A stretch of 64,000 nucleotides of DNA from Streptomyces sannanensis (lineage in GTDB: Bacteria; Actinomycetota; Actinomycetes; Streptomycetales; Streptomycetaceae), in NCBI RefSeq assembly GCF_039536205.1, contig NZ_BAAAYL010000001.1, forward strand, positions 868,001-932,000, written 5' to 3'. The notes beneath the pieces are model-generated. The model was not told where the DNA came from. It made no database searches and was given only the letters and a program-made list of their open reading frames with translations. The position numbers and the translations under genes were made by a program. Position 1 is the first letter of the stretch. Each line of letters opens with the position of its first letter. Below are positions 32,899 through 42,790 of the stretch, piece by piece.

Positions 32899-34581
32899 AT
32901 GCCAGACACTTCCAGCACCGCACTTCCCCGTCAGGTCGCCGACGCCTACGTCGACGCGCTCATCGAACTCGACCCGGTCACCGGGACCTACCTGGGAGTC
33001 GAGGAGAGCTCCCGCCGTCTCCCCGACTTCTCACCCGCCGGACAGGAGGCCCTCGCCGGACTCGCCCGGGCCACCCTCGTCCGGCTGACCGAGGCCGAGA
33101 AGCTCCCGGGTGCGGACACCGACGAGGAGCGGCGCTGCGCCCGGCTGCTGCGCGAGCGGCTGACGGCCGAACTCGCCGTGCACGAGGCCGAGGAGGGTCT
33201 GCGTACCGTCAGCAACATCCACTCGCCCGCGCACGTGGTGCGCGAGGTGTTCACCATGACGCCCACGAAGACGGAGGAGGACTGGGCCGCGATCGCCGAG
33301 CGGCTGCGTGCCGTGCCCGCCGCTCTTGAGGGGTACCGCGCCTCGCTCGCGCTGGGTCTCGAGCGCAAGCTGTACGGCGGACCGCGCGCCACGGCCACGT
33401 TCATCGACCAGCTGACCGACTGGGCGGGCTCCGAGCGCGGCTGGTTCGAGGAGTTCGCCGCGGACGGCCCGGAGGCACTGCGCGCCGAGCTGGACACCGC
33501 CGCCCGGGGTGCCACGGAGGCCGTCACCGCGCTGCGCGACTGGATGCGCGACGTGTACGCGCCCGCGATCGAGGGCCGGCCGGACACCGTGGGCCGTGAG
33601 CGGTACGCCCGCTGGTCGCGCCACTTCAACGGCACCGACCTGGACCTGAACGAGGCCTACGCGTACGGCTGGTCCGAGTACCACCGGCTGCTCGGCGAGA
33701 TGAAGACCGAGGCCGACAAGGTCCTTCCCGGCGCGGGCCCCTGGGAGGCGCTGGCCCACCTCGACGAGCACGGAACGCACATCGAGGGAGTCGACGAAGT
33801 CCGCGTCTGGCTGCAGAACCTCATGGACGAGGCGATCGAGGCGCTGGACGGCACCCACTTCGAACTCGCCGAGCGAGTACGCAAGGTGGAGTCCCACATC
33901 GCGCCGCCCGGCGGCGCGGCCGCCCCTTACTACACCGGCCCCTCCGAGGACTTCTCCCGCCCCGGCCGCACCTGGCTGCCCACCATGGGCGAGACCCGCT
34001 TCCCCGTGTACGACCTGGTGTCGACCTGGTACCACGAGGGTGTCCCCGGCCACCATCTGCAGATCGCCCAGTGGACGCATGTCGCCGACAAGCTCTCCCG
34101 CTACCAGGCGAGCGTCGGCCAGGTCAGCGCCAACTCCGAGGGCTGGGCCCTGTACGCCGAGCGGCTCATGGACGAACTGGGCTTCCTGCCGGACCCGGAG
34201 CGCCGGCTCGGCTACCTCGACGCCCAGATGATGCGCGCCTGCCGCGTCATCGTGGACATCGGCATGCACCTGGAGCTGGAGATCCCGGCGGACTCGCCGT
34301 TCCACCCTGGCGAGCACTGGACCCCTGAGCTGGCGCAGGAGTTCTTCGGCATGCACAGTGGCCGCCCCGCGGACTTCGTGGAGAGCGAGCTGACCCGCTA
34401 TCTCTCGATGCCCGGCCAGGCCATCGGCTACAAGCTCGGCGAACGCGCCTGGCTCCTGGGCCGCGAGAACGCCCGCAAGGCCCACGGTGACGCCTTCGAC
34501 GCCAAGGCCTGGCACATGGCTGCCCTTTCCCAGGGCTCGCTGGGCCTGGACGACCTGGTGGACGAGCTCTCGAAGCTCTGA
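32899..34581 (+). CDS. DUF885 zinc metallopeptidase
   Basis: A 560-residue protein of the DUF885 family (M32/M3-like helical metallopeptidase). The zinc site HEGVPGHHLQ is at about residues 379-388, with the downstream SEGWALYAERLMDELG glutamate helix about 40 residues later. The N-terminal half is helical. No signal peptide is evident, so it acts inside the cell, presumably on peptides. The ATG at 32899 is preceded by GAGGATG. A strong terminator follows. Confidence 0.88.
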   Translation: MPDTSSTALPRQVADAYVDALIELDPVTGTYLGVEESSRRLPDFSPAGQEALAGLARATLVRLTEAEKLPGADTDEERRCARLLRERLTAELAVHEAEEGLRTVSNIHSPAHVVREVFTMTPTKTEEDWAAIAERLRAVPAALEGYRASLALGLERKLYGGPRATATFIDQLTDWAGSERGWFEEFAADGPEALRAELDTAARGATEAVTALRDWMRDVYAPAIEGRPDTVGRERYARWSRHFNGTDLDLNEAYAYGWSEYHRLLGEMKTEADKVLPGAGPWEALAHLDEHGTHIEGVDEVRVWLQNLMDEAIEALDGTHFELAERVRKVESHIAPPGGAAAPYYTGPSEDFSRPGRTWLPTMGETRFPVYDLVSTWYHEGVPGHHLQIAQWTHVADKLSRYQASVGQVSANSEGWALYAERLMDELGFLPDPERRLGYLDAQMMRACRVIVDIGMHLELEIPADSPFHPGEHWTPELAQEFFGMHSGRPADFVESELTRYLSMPGQAIGYKLGERAWLLGRENARKAHGDAFDAKAWHMAALSQGSLGLDDLVDELSKL

Positions 34582-34589
34582 CCGGGACC

Positions 34590-34616
34590 GGCGGGCGCCC
34601 CTGTCCGGCGCCCGCC
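34590..34616. terminator. bidirectional hairpin between DUF885 and sbcC
   Basis: Perfect 10-bp stem GGCGGGCGCC / GGCGCCCGCC with a 7-base loop in the 46-bp gap between two convergent genes. It can terminate both. Confidence 0.8.
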
Positions 34617-34627
34617 CCACAACGCCC

Positions 34628-37621
34628 TCACGGCCGGTGCCGCACCGAGGAACCGTGCCGTTCCTTGACTACCTCCAGCTGCGCCGGGATACGCCGCCGC
34701 AGATCGCCGACATGGCTGACGATTCCGACACTGCGGTCACGCTCCCGCAGTGAGTCCAGTACGTCCAGGACCTCGTCCAGCGTCTGGTCGTCCAGACTGC
34801 CGAAGCCCTCGTCGATGAAGAGTGTGTCGAGCCGGACGCCGCCCGCCTCGTCGGTGACCACATCGGCGAGGCCGAGCGCGAGGGCGAGCGAGGCGAAGAA
34901 GGTCTCCCCGCCGGAGAGAGTGGCGGTGTCCCGCTCACGCCCCGTCCAGGCGTCCACGACGTGCAGCCCGAGCCCGGAACGCCCCCGCCCGCCCCTGGCA
35001 TCGGAGTGCACCAGGGTGTAACGGCCGCCGGACATCCGGTGCAGCCGTACAGTCGCCGCGGCCGCGACCTGCTCCAGCCGGGCAGCGAGGACGTACGACT
35101 CCAGCCGCATCTTGCGTTCGTTGTCCGCGGAGGTGCCCGCGGTCAGCGCCGCCAGGCGGGCCACCCGGTCGTACTCCTCGCGCAGCGGGCCGAGCCGCCG
35201 GACCTCCAGCGTGGCCTCACCCGCCAGCCGGCCCAGCTCGGCACACCGCTCGCGTGCGGCGGCCAGCGCCGCCGCCGCGGCCCGTACCGCACGCTCCGCG
35301 GCGGTGGAGGCGGCCTCGGCCTCCTCCGGACGGGCCTGCGGCCGGCGGGCGGCCGCGGCGGCGTCCCGGTCGCGGAGCCGGTCCGTGACAGCGGCCTCCT
35401 CGGCCTGGAACGCGTCGAGCCGGTGCTGGAGTTCGCGCTGCGCGGCATCGTCGAGCAGCGCCTCCGCGGCCTCCTGCGGGGTGGTGAACCCGGCCCGGAA
35501 GGCCACTTCGGAAAGCCTGCCGTCGGCGTCCTTCAGCCGATGCGCGGTGGCTTCGACGCCCCGGACCGCGTCGGCGGCCCCGGCCAGCAGCCGCACCCGC
35601 CGCTCCAGCAGCGCCGCCTGCGCGGCCACACTCTCCGACTCGCCGCGCGCTTCGGCCAGTTGAGCCTCCAGCACCTCCTGCTCGCGGTCGAGCGCCTCGC
35701 GCCGCGAGGTACGGGCGGCGGCGCGCCGCTCGGCCTGCTGCTGGGCGGCCAGCCGCTCCGCGTGCTCCCGCTCGGCACGGTCGAGCGCCGCGCGGGCGGC
35801 GTGCATACCGGCCGCCACGGCATGCGTCTCGGCGTGTTCGCGCCGCAGCCGGCCGGCCAGTTCGGCGAGGTCGGCCACCGCGGAGTCACCGGCCTCGGCA
35901 CGCGCGGCGGCGAAGTCCTCCCGCAATGCGGCGAGTCGACGTTCGGCCGTACCGCGCGCCTCGTCGGCACGCTGGTGCGCGTCGAACGCCACTTCCTCCG
36001 CCGTACGGTCCACATGGCCCGCCTCGGCGGTGGCGGGCGCGGGGTGCTCCGTCGCGCCGCACACCGCGCAGGGCTCGCCGTCGCTCAGGCCGGCGGCAAG
36101 CTCCGCCCGCATGCCGCGCAGTCTGCGTTCCCTGAGGTCCAGCCATGCCTCGTGCGCGTCATTGGAGTGCTCGCGGGCGGTACGCAGCCGCTCCTCGCCC
36201 TCCGCGGCCCGCGCCGCCAGCTCGTCGCGCAGGCGGGCGGCTTCGAGTCGACGGCCGGCCGTGTCGAGCTGCCCGGCGAGCTGCTCGGCGCGAGTGGCAG
36301 CCTCGTGCGCGGCCTCGATCCGGTCCTGATGCCCGTGGCGTACGGTCTCCCAGTCGGCCAGCCAGGCCGCCGCGTCCTGGAGCAGTTCGTCATCGGCCCT
36401 GGCCTGCCGGTCCAGCGCGGCGAGCTCGGCCATGATCTCGGCGCTGCGCGGCTCGGCGTGACGCGCGGACTCCAGCGCCCCGAGGTCCTGGCGGAGCCGG
36501 CCCGCCAGATCGGCGAGCTGCTCGGCCCCCGCCTCGGCGAGCGGCCCCGGCAACTGAGCCCTGAACCGTTCACAGGCGCTGCTCGCCGCGGCGTGCTCAC
36601 GCTCGGCGTCCACGCGCAGGGCGAGCGGGGAGGCGACACGGTCGGCCTTGCGGGCCCGGTCGAGCCCCTCACGCAGCCGGTCCCGTTCGGGCCGGCGCGA
36701 CTCGAGGGTCTCGGCGCGGCGCCCGGTGTCCGCGTACTGCGCCTGGAGCCGGGCCAGGTTCCGCTCGTCCTCCAGGGCGCGGCGGGCGGCGGCCTGCCGG
36801 CCTTCGGCGGCCAGCAGGGCGCACTCGGCGATGTCGAGCCGCTCGCGGGCATCACCGCGTGCGACGGCGGCCCAGGCGAGGACCGCCTCGGCGAGCCCGG
36901 GGTCGCCGGGCCTTCCCTCGGGCAGCGGCCGGTCGCCGGGGCCGGCTCCGGCAGCCTGGGCCATCCGCTGCGCGACGGCGATGAGCCTCTCGTCCCCGAC
37001 CCGCACCTGCTGTTCCGCGGCCCGGCGCAGCTCGGCGAGCCGGTCCTCGACGGCGGCGAACCGACGCGTGTCGAAGAGCCGGCCGAGCAGCTTGCCCCTC
37101 GCCTCGGCGTCCGCGCGCAGAAAACGCGCGAAGTCACCCTGGGGCAGCAGCACCACCTGGCAGAACTGCTCCCGGTTCATACCGATGAGCTGGGCGATCT
37201 CCTCGCCCAGCTCCTGGTGGGAGCGGCTCAGCGCCCGCCACTCGCCGCTGTGCGGGTCGTACTCGCGCAGCCAGGACTGCGCCTTCTCCGTGGTGAAACC
37301 GCTGCCGCGCTTCTTCGGCCGGTCCTGCGCCGGCCGCCGGGTGATCTCCAGCCGCCGGCCGCCGACCGTCAGCTCCAGACAAACCTCGGTGACCTCTCCC
37401 CGGGCGGCATGATCGCTGCGCAGGGTGGCGCCGGGGCTCTGCCGGGCGCCGGGCACGGCCCCGTACAGCGCGAAGCAGACCGCGTCGAGCACGGATGTCT
37501 TGCCCGCGCCCGTCGGCCCGTGCAGCAGAAAGAGCCCGGCCTCCGAGAGCGCGTCGAAGTCGACCCGCTGCTCGCCCCCGAACGGCCCGAAGGCGCTGAC
37601 GCTCAGCCGGTGCAGCCTCAT
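34628..37621 (-). CDS. sbcC: exonuclease SbcC (Rad50-like ATPase)
   Basis: A 997-residue SMC-like protein. The N-terminal ATPase half has Walker A HGPTGAGKTSVLDAV (about residue 35) and Q-loop VVLLPQGDFARFL. Long Ala/Arg/Glu-rich coiled coils follow (about 200-800). They are interrupted by the zinc hook CAVCGATEH at about 518. The C-terminal half carries signature LSGGETFFASLALALGLADV and Walker B DTLFIDEGFGSLD. With SbcD it removes DNA hairpins and protein-blocked ends. The ATG overlaps the sbcD stop (ATGA). The open frame continues upstream across sbcD but only the 37621 start gives the SbcC N-terminus. Confidence 0.95.
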   Translation of the reverse strand: MRLHRLSVSAFGPFGGEQRVDFDALSEAGLFLLHGPTGAGKTSVLDAVCFALYGAVPGARQSPGATLRSDHAARGEVTEVCLELTVGGRRLEITRRPAQDRPKKRGSGFTTEKAQSWLREYDPHSGEWRALSRSHQELGEEIAQLIGMNREQFCQVVLLPQGDFARFLRADAEARGKLLGRLFDTRRFAAVEDRLAELRRAAEQQVRVGDERLIAVAQRMAQAAGAGPGDRPLPEGRPGDPGLAEAVLAWAAVARGDARERLDIAECALLAAEGRQAAARRALEDERNLARLQAQYADTGRRAETLESRRPERDRLREGLDRARKADRVASPLALRVDAEREHAAASSACERFRAQLPGPLAEAGAEQLADLAGRLRQDLGALESARHAEPRSAEIMAELAALDRQARADDELLQDAAAWLADWETVRHGHQDRIEAAHEAATRAEQLAGQLDTAGRRLEAARLRDELAARAAEGEERLRTAREHSNDAHEAWLDLRERRLRGMRAELAAGLSDGEPCAVCGATEHPAPATAEAGHVDRTAEEVAFDAHQRADEARGTAERRLAALREDFAAARAEAGDSAVADLAELAGRLRREHAETHAVAAGMHAARAALDRAEREHAERLAAQQQAERRAAARTSRREALDREQEVLEAQLAEARGESESVAAQAALLERRVRLLAGAADAVRGVEATAHRLKDADGRLSEVAFRAGFTTPQEAAEALLDDAAQRELQHRLDAFQAEEAAVTDRLRDRDAAAAARRPQARPEEAEAASTAAERAVRAAAAALAAARERCAELGRLAGEATLEVRRLGPLREEYDRVARLAALTAGTSADNERKMRLESYVLAARLEQVAAAATVRLHRMSGGRYTLVHSDARGGRGRSGLGLHVVDAWTGRERDTATLSGGETFFASLALALGLADVVTDEAGGVRLDTLFIDEGFGSLDDQTLDEVLDVLDSLRERDRSVGIVSHVGDLRRRIPAQLEVVKERHGSSVRHRP

Positions 37622-38781
37622 CGGGCCCCCTCGCGCACTGTCTCGTCGATCCGTACGTCCTCGAAGGCGCCGCGCAGCACCGTGCGCTCCCGCTCGTCGG
37701 GCCCGCCGCCGCGCACATGGGCCACGAAGTCCTCCGCGATCTGCTGATCGCTGCGCCCCCGGAGGCGCTGCGCGTACGAGACGAGCGGATCCTCGTCGCG
37801 CCTCTCCGGGTCGAAGACCAGGCTCAGGGTGTGCGGAAAGCGTGCCGCGATCCGCGCCATGGCGTCGGCAGGCCGCACCGGGTCGGTGAGCGTCGCCTCC
37901 ACCCACGCCTCCTCGTGCGCCGCCAGTGCCGGGTCCTCCAGCAGTGCCTCCAGAGGCCCCCGGATACGGGCCAGCGGACGCGGCACCGGGCAGGCCAGGC
38001 GTTCCGCCGTGATCTCGCCCGACGGACCGAGGTCGACCAGCCACATGGTCTTGCGGTGGCGGGTCTCGGAGAACGAGTACGCGAGGGGGGAGCCCGAGTA
38101 ACGCACACGCTCGGTGAGCGTCTGGCAACCGTGCAGATGGCCGAGCGCCACATAGTCCACGCCGTCGAAGACCCCCGCCGGGACCGCGGCCACACCGCCG
38201 AGGGTGATGTCGCGCTCGCTGTCGCTGGGTTCGCCCCCCGCCACGAAGGCATGCGCGAGGACGACCGACCGCGTACCGGCCGGCCGGCCCGCCAGATCGG
38301 CCCGTACCCGGTCCATGGCGGCGCTCAGCACCGCCTCGTGCCCGGCCTTCTCCGCCCCCAACGCGTCGCGCACCAGGGCGGGTTCGAGATACGGCAGCCC
38401 GTAGAACGCGACCTCGCCGTGGGCGTCGCGGAGCACCATCGGCGTCCCGCACCCGGCCGGATCGGTACGCAGATGTATCCCCGCACGCTCGATCAGTCCG
38501 GCCCCCACCCCGAGCCTGCGCGCCGAGTCATGGTTCCCGGAGATCATGACTGTCGGCACCCCGGCTTCGGCGAGCCCGTGAATGGCCCGGTCGAAGAGCT
38601 CGACGGCGGCGAGCGGCGGCACGGCCCGGTCGTACACGTCCCCCGCGACCAGCACCGCGTCCACGTCGTGCTCACGCACCGCAGTCACCAGGTGATCGAG
38701 GAAGACGGCCTGGGCTTCGAGCAGGCTCACTCTGTGGAACGAACGTCCCAGATGCCAGTCCGAGGTGTGCAGAAGCCTCAA
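37618..38781 (-). CDS. sbcD: exonuclease SbcD (Mre11-like nuclease)
   Basis: A 387-residue metallophosphoesterase nuclease: LLHTSDWHLGRSFH, GDVYDRAVPP, MISGNHDSARR, VLAHAFV and VALGHLHGCQ supply the two-metal site. A C-terminal capping region binds SbcC. The start is taken as TTG at 38781, directly before RLLHTSDWHLG and preceded by GGAGCGG; no ATG or GTG fits the family N-terminus. It is translationally coupled to sbcC. Confidence 0.94.
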   Translation of the reverse strand: MRLLHTSDWHLGRSFHRVSLLEAQAVFLDHLVTAVREHDVDAVLVAGDVYDRAVPPLAAVELFDRAIHGLAEAGVPTVMISGNHDSARRLGVGAGLIERAGIHLRTDPAGCGTPMVLRDAHGEVAFYGLPYLEPALVRDALGAEKAGHEAVLSAAMDRVRADLAGRPAGTRSVVLAHAFVAGGEPSDSERDITLGGVAAVPAGVFDGVDYVALGHLHGCQTLTERVRYSGSPLAYSFSETRHRKTMWLVDLGPSGEITAERLACPVPRPLARIRGPLEALLEDPALAAHEEAWVEATLTDPVRPADAMARIAARFPHTLSLVFDPERRDEDPLVSYAQRLRGRSDQQIAEDFVAHVRGGGPDERERTVLRGAFEDVRIDETVREGAR

Positions 38782-38836
38782 GAGACCGCTCCGACCTGCA
38801 TGTTTCCCTACCTCCGCCCCTGAGACCAGCACCGAA

Positions 38837-39360
38837 TCAGCCCGGGACCCGACTGTCGGCACCCACCACGCTAGCGCCAGTGACCACGTGATCCCCCACA
38901 GACCTCGGATCTCGACCCCTCCGTTCACGGGACGGCACCAGGGAACGGAGCCGACGCTCCGAGGGATGCTCCACGCAGTGGTACGCGACGGCCGCGAGAG
39001 CCAGGCTGACCGCGAGGACGAGCAGCCACACCATGGCCGTCGCCCAGCCGGACCCAGGACGGCCGTACACACCGACGTACGCGCGGATGACGATCACGTG
39101 GGTCAGGTAACCAGACGAACGACCAGTGCCCGAGCGGCACGGCCCACGCCCCGCCGAGGCCGGTGCGCCGGCCGGTCAGGTCCCGCCTGGGCAGCCGCCA
39201 CCAGCAGCGCGCGGAGGGGCGTCGAGAACAGCTGGGACGCGCTGTACGGGCCGTACCGCACGCCGTCCGGGACGTCCTCGGACCACGGGACCAGAGCGAG
39301 GTGCCAGAGAGCGAGGTGCCAGAGGACGACGAGCACGGCAGCCGTCGGCAGTCCCACGGG
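38837..39360 (-). pseudogene. acyltransferase-3 (OafA/YrhL-type) membrane protein, decayed 3' part
   Basis: Minus-strand pieces in three frames make up the last third of an acyltransferase-3 protein. They are LPTAAVLVVLWHLALVPW and YGPYSASQLFSTPLRALL, then PLGHWSFVW, then HVIVIRAYVGVYGRP and WLLVLAVSLALAAVAYHCVEHPSER. Frameshifts lie near 39200 and 39110. A 15-bp tandem duplication (GCGAGGTGCCAGAGA) near 39296 repeats WHLAL. The front two thirds, with the catalytic His, are absent. Confidence 0.75.
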
Positions 39361-39417
39361 CGGCCGCCACCCCCACGGTCAGCGCGGGCAGCCGGTCCCG
39401 CCCCGTCACCTCGGGCG

Positions 39418-40041
39418 TCACCCGTACGCTTCCCCGCCCAGCTCCAGCCCCGCCGTGCCGGCGGTGGTGTCGGCGAGCCAGGCCCGGAAGGAATCGACGT
39501 CCGCCTCGGGCAGACCCAGCTCGATGGTCACGGCCTCGGCGCCGTACCGCACCTCGCGCACCGCGCGCCCAGTGGCCCGCAACTCGTTCTCCAGCTTCCC
39601 CGCACGCTGGAAGTCGACGGTGACGGTGGCCAGCCGGAACCGCTGCCTGGTGATCGTGCCGAGCGCGTCGAGCGCCTCGCCGACCACTCCCCCGTACGCC
39701 CGGATCAGGCCGCCCGCGCCGAGCTTCACCCCGCCGTAGTAGCGGGTGACGACGGCCACGACATAGCGCACCTCGCGGCGCATCAGCATCTGCAGCATCG
39801 GCACTCCGGCCGTACCGCCCGGTTCGCCGTCGTCGCTCGCCTTCTGCACGGATGCGTCCGCGCCGATGACGTACGCGAAGCAGTTGTGGGTCGCCGTCGG
39901 ATGCTCCTTGCGGATCCGGGCGATGAAGGCCTGCGCCTCCTGTTCGGTGGCGGCGGGGGCGAGCGCGCAGATGAACCGCGATCGGTTGATCTCGGTCTCG
40001 TGCACGCCCTCGCGGGCGAGGGTCCGGTACTGCTCCTGCAT
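39418..40041 (-). CDS. YigZ/IMPACT-family protein
   Basis: A 207-residue protein of the UPF0029/IMPACT family: FICALAPAATEQEAQAFI, HPTATHNCFAYVIG, DDGEPGGTAGVPML (the family signature) and VVTRYYGGVKLGAGGLIRAY, followed by a C-terminal DUF1949-type ferredoxin-like domain. In eukaryotes IMPACT regulates translation by contacting GCN1; the bacterial role is unknown but probably ribosome- or RNA-linked. Upstream lies a 150-bp gap without features. Confidence 0.9.
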   Translation of the reverse strand: MQEQYRTLAREGVHETEINRSRFICALAPAATEQEAQAFIARIRKEHPTATHNCFAYVIGADASVQKASDDGEPGGTAGVPMLQMLMRREVRYVVAVVTRYYGGVKLGAGGLIRAYGGVVGEALDALGTITRQRFRLATVTVDFQRAGKLENELRATGRAVREVRYGAEAVTIELGLPEADVDSFRAWLADTTAGTAGLELGGEAYG

Positions 40042-40191
40042 CCCGCCACCCTATGCGGCGCCCGGCGCCGCCCGTACATCGCCCATGCCCGCCCGGCGCG
40101 ACGGTGAGCCACCTCGCCCTTACCGGCCGAACAGCTCCGTGATCGTCCGGCGGTCCGCTCCCGGCATGCGCTCGCGGCGCGGGGCACCCAC

Positions 40192-40899
40192 TCACGCCTC
40201 GTAGGTCTTCTTCCAGCGCACCCGGTGCCGTCCGTCCCCCTGGCCCTCGCCGTTGACACCCATGAGCGAAGTGATGGTCGTCCCGTTGTTCCACAGGCCG
40301 AGGTGGTCCCGGTGCAGTGCCACGATGTCGTTTTCCAGGGCGAAGGTCTCGGACGGGCGGGTGAACCGGGTGGTGGTCACGAAGATGGCGACGTCCGCCT
40401 TGAAGTGCACCTTTGCTCCGAGGAGATCACGCACTTCGCGGCTGGCGATGCTGCTGCTCGGCGCGTACCGCTTGCACTGGACCACCATGGCCCTGCCGTC
40501 CGGCAGACGCCCGAGCACATCGGCGCCGTTGTCACCGGCCCCACCCACGCGGCGTACCTCGGTGCAGCCGTCGCGGCGGCAGAGGCCCGCGACCAGTTCC
40601 TCGAACTCCGTACCGGACATCGCGTCGACTTCCGCGAGTGTGCGGTGCCCCGCCTTGACCGCCTCCGCTTCCCGCCAGCTGCGGTCGCGGCGGCGCAGCA
40701 GACGGTCCGTGCGCCACAGCCACCCGGCCAGGACGCCGAGGGAGCAGATGAGGAGCGTTCCGACGACGTACGCCCAGATCGCGGACCAGACCACCACGAG
40801 GAGTATCAGCAGCAGCAGGCCGCCGCCCGCCAGCGCGGTCTTCAGCCGCGCATCCCTGCGCCTGAGTACGGCTGAGCGGCGTCCTCTGCGAGCGGCCAT
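40192..40899 (-). CDS. membrane-anchored Mrr-like restriction endonuclease domain protein
   Basis: A 235-residue protein: a basic N-terminus, two adjacent membrane helices (about 23-42 and 44-62), then an Mrr_cat nuclease domain. The active site is GGAGDNGADVLG (Asp) ... VVQCKRY (the QxK motif) with a preceding Glu in FEELVAGLCRRDGC. Mrr domains cut methylated or foreign DNA. The membrane-tethered version is common in Streptomyces and its target is unknown. It directly borders the accessory island. Confidence 0.85.
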   Translation of the reverse strand: MAARRGRRSAVLRRRDARLKTALAGGGLLLLILLVVVWSAIWAYVVGTLLICSLGVLAGWLWRTDRLLRRRDRSWREAEAVKAGHRTLAEVDAMSGTEFEELVAGLCRRDGCTEVRRVGGAGDNGADVLGRLPDGRAMVVQCKRYAPSSSIASREVRDLLGAKVHFKADVAIFVTTTRFTRPSETFALENDIVALHRDHLGLWNNGTTITSLMGVNGEGQGDGRHRVRWKKTYEA

Positions 40900-41134
40900 G
40901 CGCGACTCCCCCTCTGTCGGCTTCCGAGAAGCAGTGTGAACAGCGCATGGGGTGCTGGAAAGAGTGCCTGTCGGCCAAGGCGCAATCCAGGCCCGAAAGA
41001 GTGCCGCATCCGTTCAGTACCCGGCGAGCCGGCCCATCGGCATCAGGCTCCCACGGCGCATCCTGCCGCCGGGAATCCAGCGCGGCCGATGCCCGTTCTC
41101 CTCCAGGGAACATCCACGACACCGGAGGCAGAGC

Positions 41135-41542
41135 GTGCACAGCGAGACGGACACCGTCCGCAGGATCCTCAACGAGCACGGCGACACATGGGCGATCGTC
41201 GGCCTGTCATCGAACGAGCAGCGGGCGGCCTATGGGGTCGCAGCGGTCCTGCAGCGCTACGGGAAGCGCATCGTTCCCGTGCACCCGAAGGCGGAGACCG
41301 TCCACGGGGAACAGGGCTATCCGTCCCTCGATGACATTCCCTTCCACGTCGACGTTGTGGACGTCTTCGTGAACAGCGAGCTCGCCGGCGCGGTCGCCGA
41401 TCAAGCCGTCGCCAAGGGCGCCAAGGCTGTCTGGTTCCAGCTCGGCGTTGTCGATGACGCCGCGTACGAGCGCACCCGCGCCGCGGGGCTCGACATGGTC
41501 ATGGACCAGTGCCCGGCGATTGAACTTAATTCCCTACGTTAG
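41135..41542 (+). CDS. CoA-binding (YccU-like) protein
   Basis: A 135-residue Rossmann-fold protein: TWAIVGLSSNEQRAAYGVAAVLQ, GKRIVPVHPKA, YPSLDDIPFHVDVVDVFVN, KAVWFQLGVVD and a C-terminal MDQCPAIE. This is the small CoA_binding_2 family that binds CoA or nucleotides; its function is not settled. The start GTG at 41135 has GGAGGCAG upstream. Its stop marks the left border of the accessory island. Confidence 0.87.
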   Translation: MHSETDTVRRILNEHGDTWAIVGLSSNEQRAAYGVAAVLQRYGKRIVPVHPKAETVHGEQGYPSLDDIPFHVDVVDVFVNSELAGAVADQAVAKGAKAVWFQLGVVDDAAYERTRAAGLDMVMDQCPAIELNSLR

Positions 41543-42022
41543 CGGGTCGTGGGGTTCACGTAATCGACGTTCCTGCCAGGTTCCATGAGCGCGGCGTCGG
41601 ATAGACCCGGGCGGCCACATCTGGTCCGCCTCGCACACGGAGAGCAACACCCTTAACACTCGGTGGGGCCTGGTGAGGTGGGCTGGATCTCCCGGGCACC
41701 GTGCCTCACGCCCGGCCGTCGGGAACCAGGAGGCACGCCAGTCCCTGGCGAAAGTCCCCGCCTCGATGTCCCCGGGACGGTCCATGTCAGTGGCGGCTCT
41801 TACACTCCGCTTATGCGACAGGCAAAGGTGATGCTCACCCGGGCCGTGTCCCTCCGGGTCACCAAGGCCCACGGGCTCCGGCGTCGCCTGCGAGGTCGAC
41901 CGCCGATCCAGTAGAACACCGGCGTCACGCGCCGGCAACGCATCAAGGAGGTGGGGCGGTCTCCGCTGCGGAGGTCGGAGAACGGCCCCACTGCTGTCCA
42001 AGTGAACAGGGGGAACAGAGCT
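41543..42022. other. non-coding left edge of the accessory island
   Basis: No reliable gene. At 41553-41568 there is GGTTCACGTAATCGAC, nearly identical to GGTTCACGTAAGCGAC at 51591-51606. A short frame (MRQAKVMLTRAVSLRVTK, 41814-41914) has no family resemblance. AGGAGGTGGGG at 41947 and GGGGGAA at 42009 are ribosome-site-like; the latter fits the GTG at 42023. Confidence 0.45.
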
Positions 42023-42790
42023 GTGCCTTCCACTACTGGGTTAACCGACCAGCGCGAGCAGTGGATCCAGAAGATCTACACGGGCATTGCCGCCACCGTT
42101 GGTCACCACCCGGTACTCGATCCGGCGCGGATCGTCGGCGAGCCGAGCGATCTGGATCTGCAGCGTGCCCTTCTGATCCTGCGGATCGCCGTCCTGGACG
42201 CGCGCGGCTGGTCCACCGCACACATAACCGGCCTACTGGCAGAGCACCCGGTGTTCGCCGATCCCAAGCCTGAAACGGATCAGCTCGCCAACTTGGTCAA
42301 GCGTGTCCGCTGGCGCGTGGAGCGCGACGGACTCACCGATTCCGTCCTGCTGTTCGGCCTCGGCCTGCGCGCCGAGGATCCGGAGAGCACGTATGCCCTT
42401 CTCCTGGACCACTGGTCCCGTCGGCGTGCCCACGCAGCCACCGCCGCCCAGGTGGCCAGGGAACTGACCCGCCACTGGGGTTCGGAGGCTCCTCGCGCCG
42501 GACAGGATCTGGCGCCGCACTCACTCGCACCTCTGGAAGCGTACTCCGCCACCATCTGGTCCCGCCTGAAAGAGGAGCCCGACGCACGCGTCCAGCATGC
42601 CGCGTCACTCGCCCTGCTCAACAGAGGCAACAAGGCCCAAGACCTTTGGATGAAGCGGTTTCCCGCGCGCGAAGCCAGGCATCTGCGGGAACTCGGCGCC
42701 CAGGCGGCTTGCTGCGTTGCGGCGTCTGCCCCGCGCGCAGGTCGAGCACTTCTCCTCGGGCCGCCACATCACCGCATCGTCCCACCGTGA
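42023..42790 (+). CDS. uncharacterised helical protein upstream of the T5orf172 gene
   Basis: A 255-residue soluble, mainly helical protein that I do not recognise. It contains DQREQWIQKIYTGIAATVG, LQRALLILRIAVLDARGW and, in the second half, RRAHAATAAQVARELTRHW. The pattern is compatible with helical repeats. GGGGGAAC precedes the GTG at 42023. The last 70 codons run out of frame with, and overlap, the next gene, so a frameshift could join the two. Its codon bias is slightly weaker than in core genes. Confidence 0.6.
   Translation: MPSTTGLTDQREQWIQKIYTGIAATVGHHPVLDPARIVGEPSDLDLQRALLILRIAVLDARGWSTAHITGLLAEHPVFADPKPETDQLANLVKRVRWRVERDGLTDSVLLFGLGLRAEDPESTYALLLDHWSRRRAHAATAAQVARELTRHWGSEAPRAGQDLAPHSLAPLEAYSATIWSRLKEEPDARVQHAASLALLNRGNKAQDLWMKRFPAREARHLRELGAQAACCVAASAPRAGRALLLGPPHHRIVPP

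Noticed and set aside
34961..37747. A long plus-strand open frame opposite sbcC
   Set aside because: High GC keeps the antisense frame open; it has no recognisable fold and the sense strand is clearly SbcC.
37622..38452. N-terminal extension of sbcC in the same frame
   Set aside because: The extension reads sbcD in a wrong frame; the SbcC N-terminus MRLHRLSVSAFGPFGG begins at 37621.
41534..42001. Minus-strand frame at the left edge of the island
   Set aside because: No family resemblance, no ribosome site, unusual composition; treated as non-coding.
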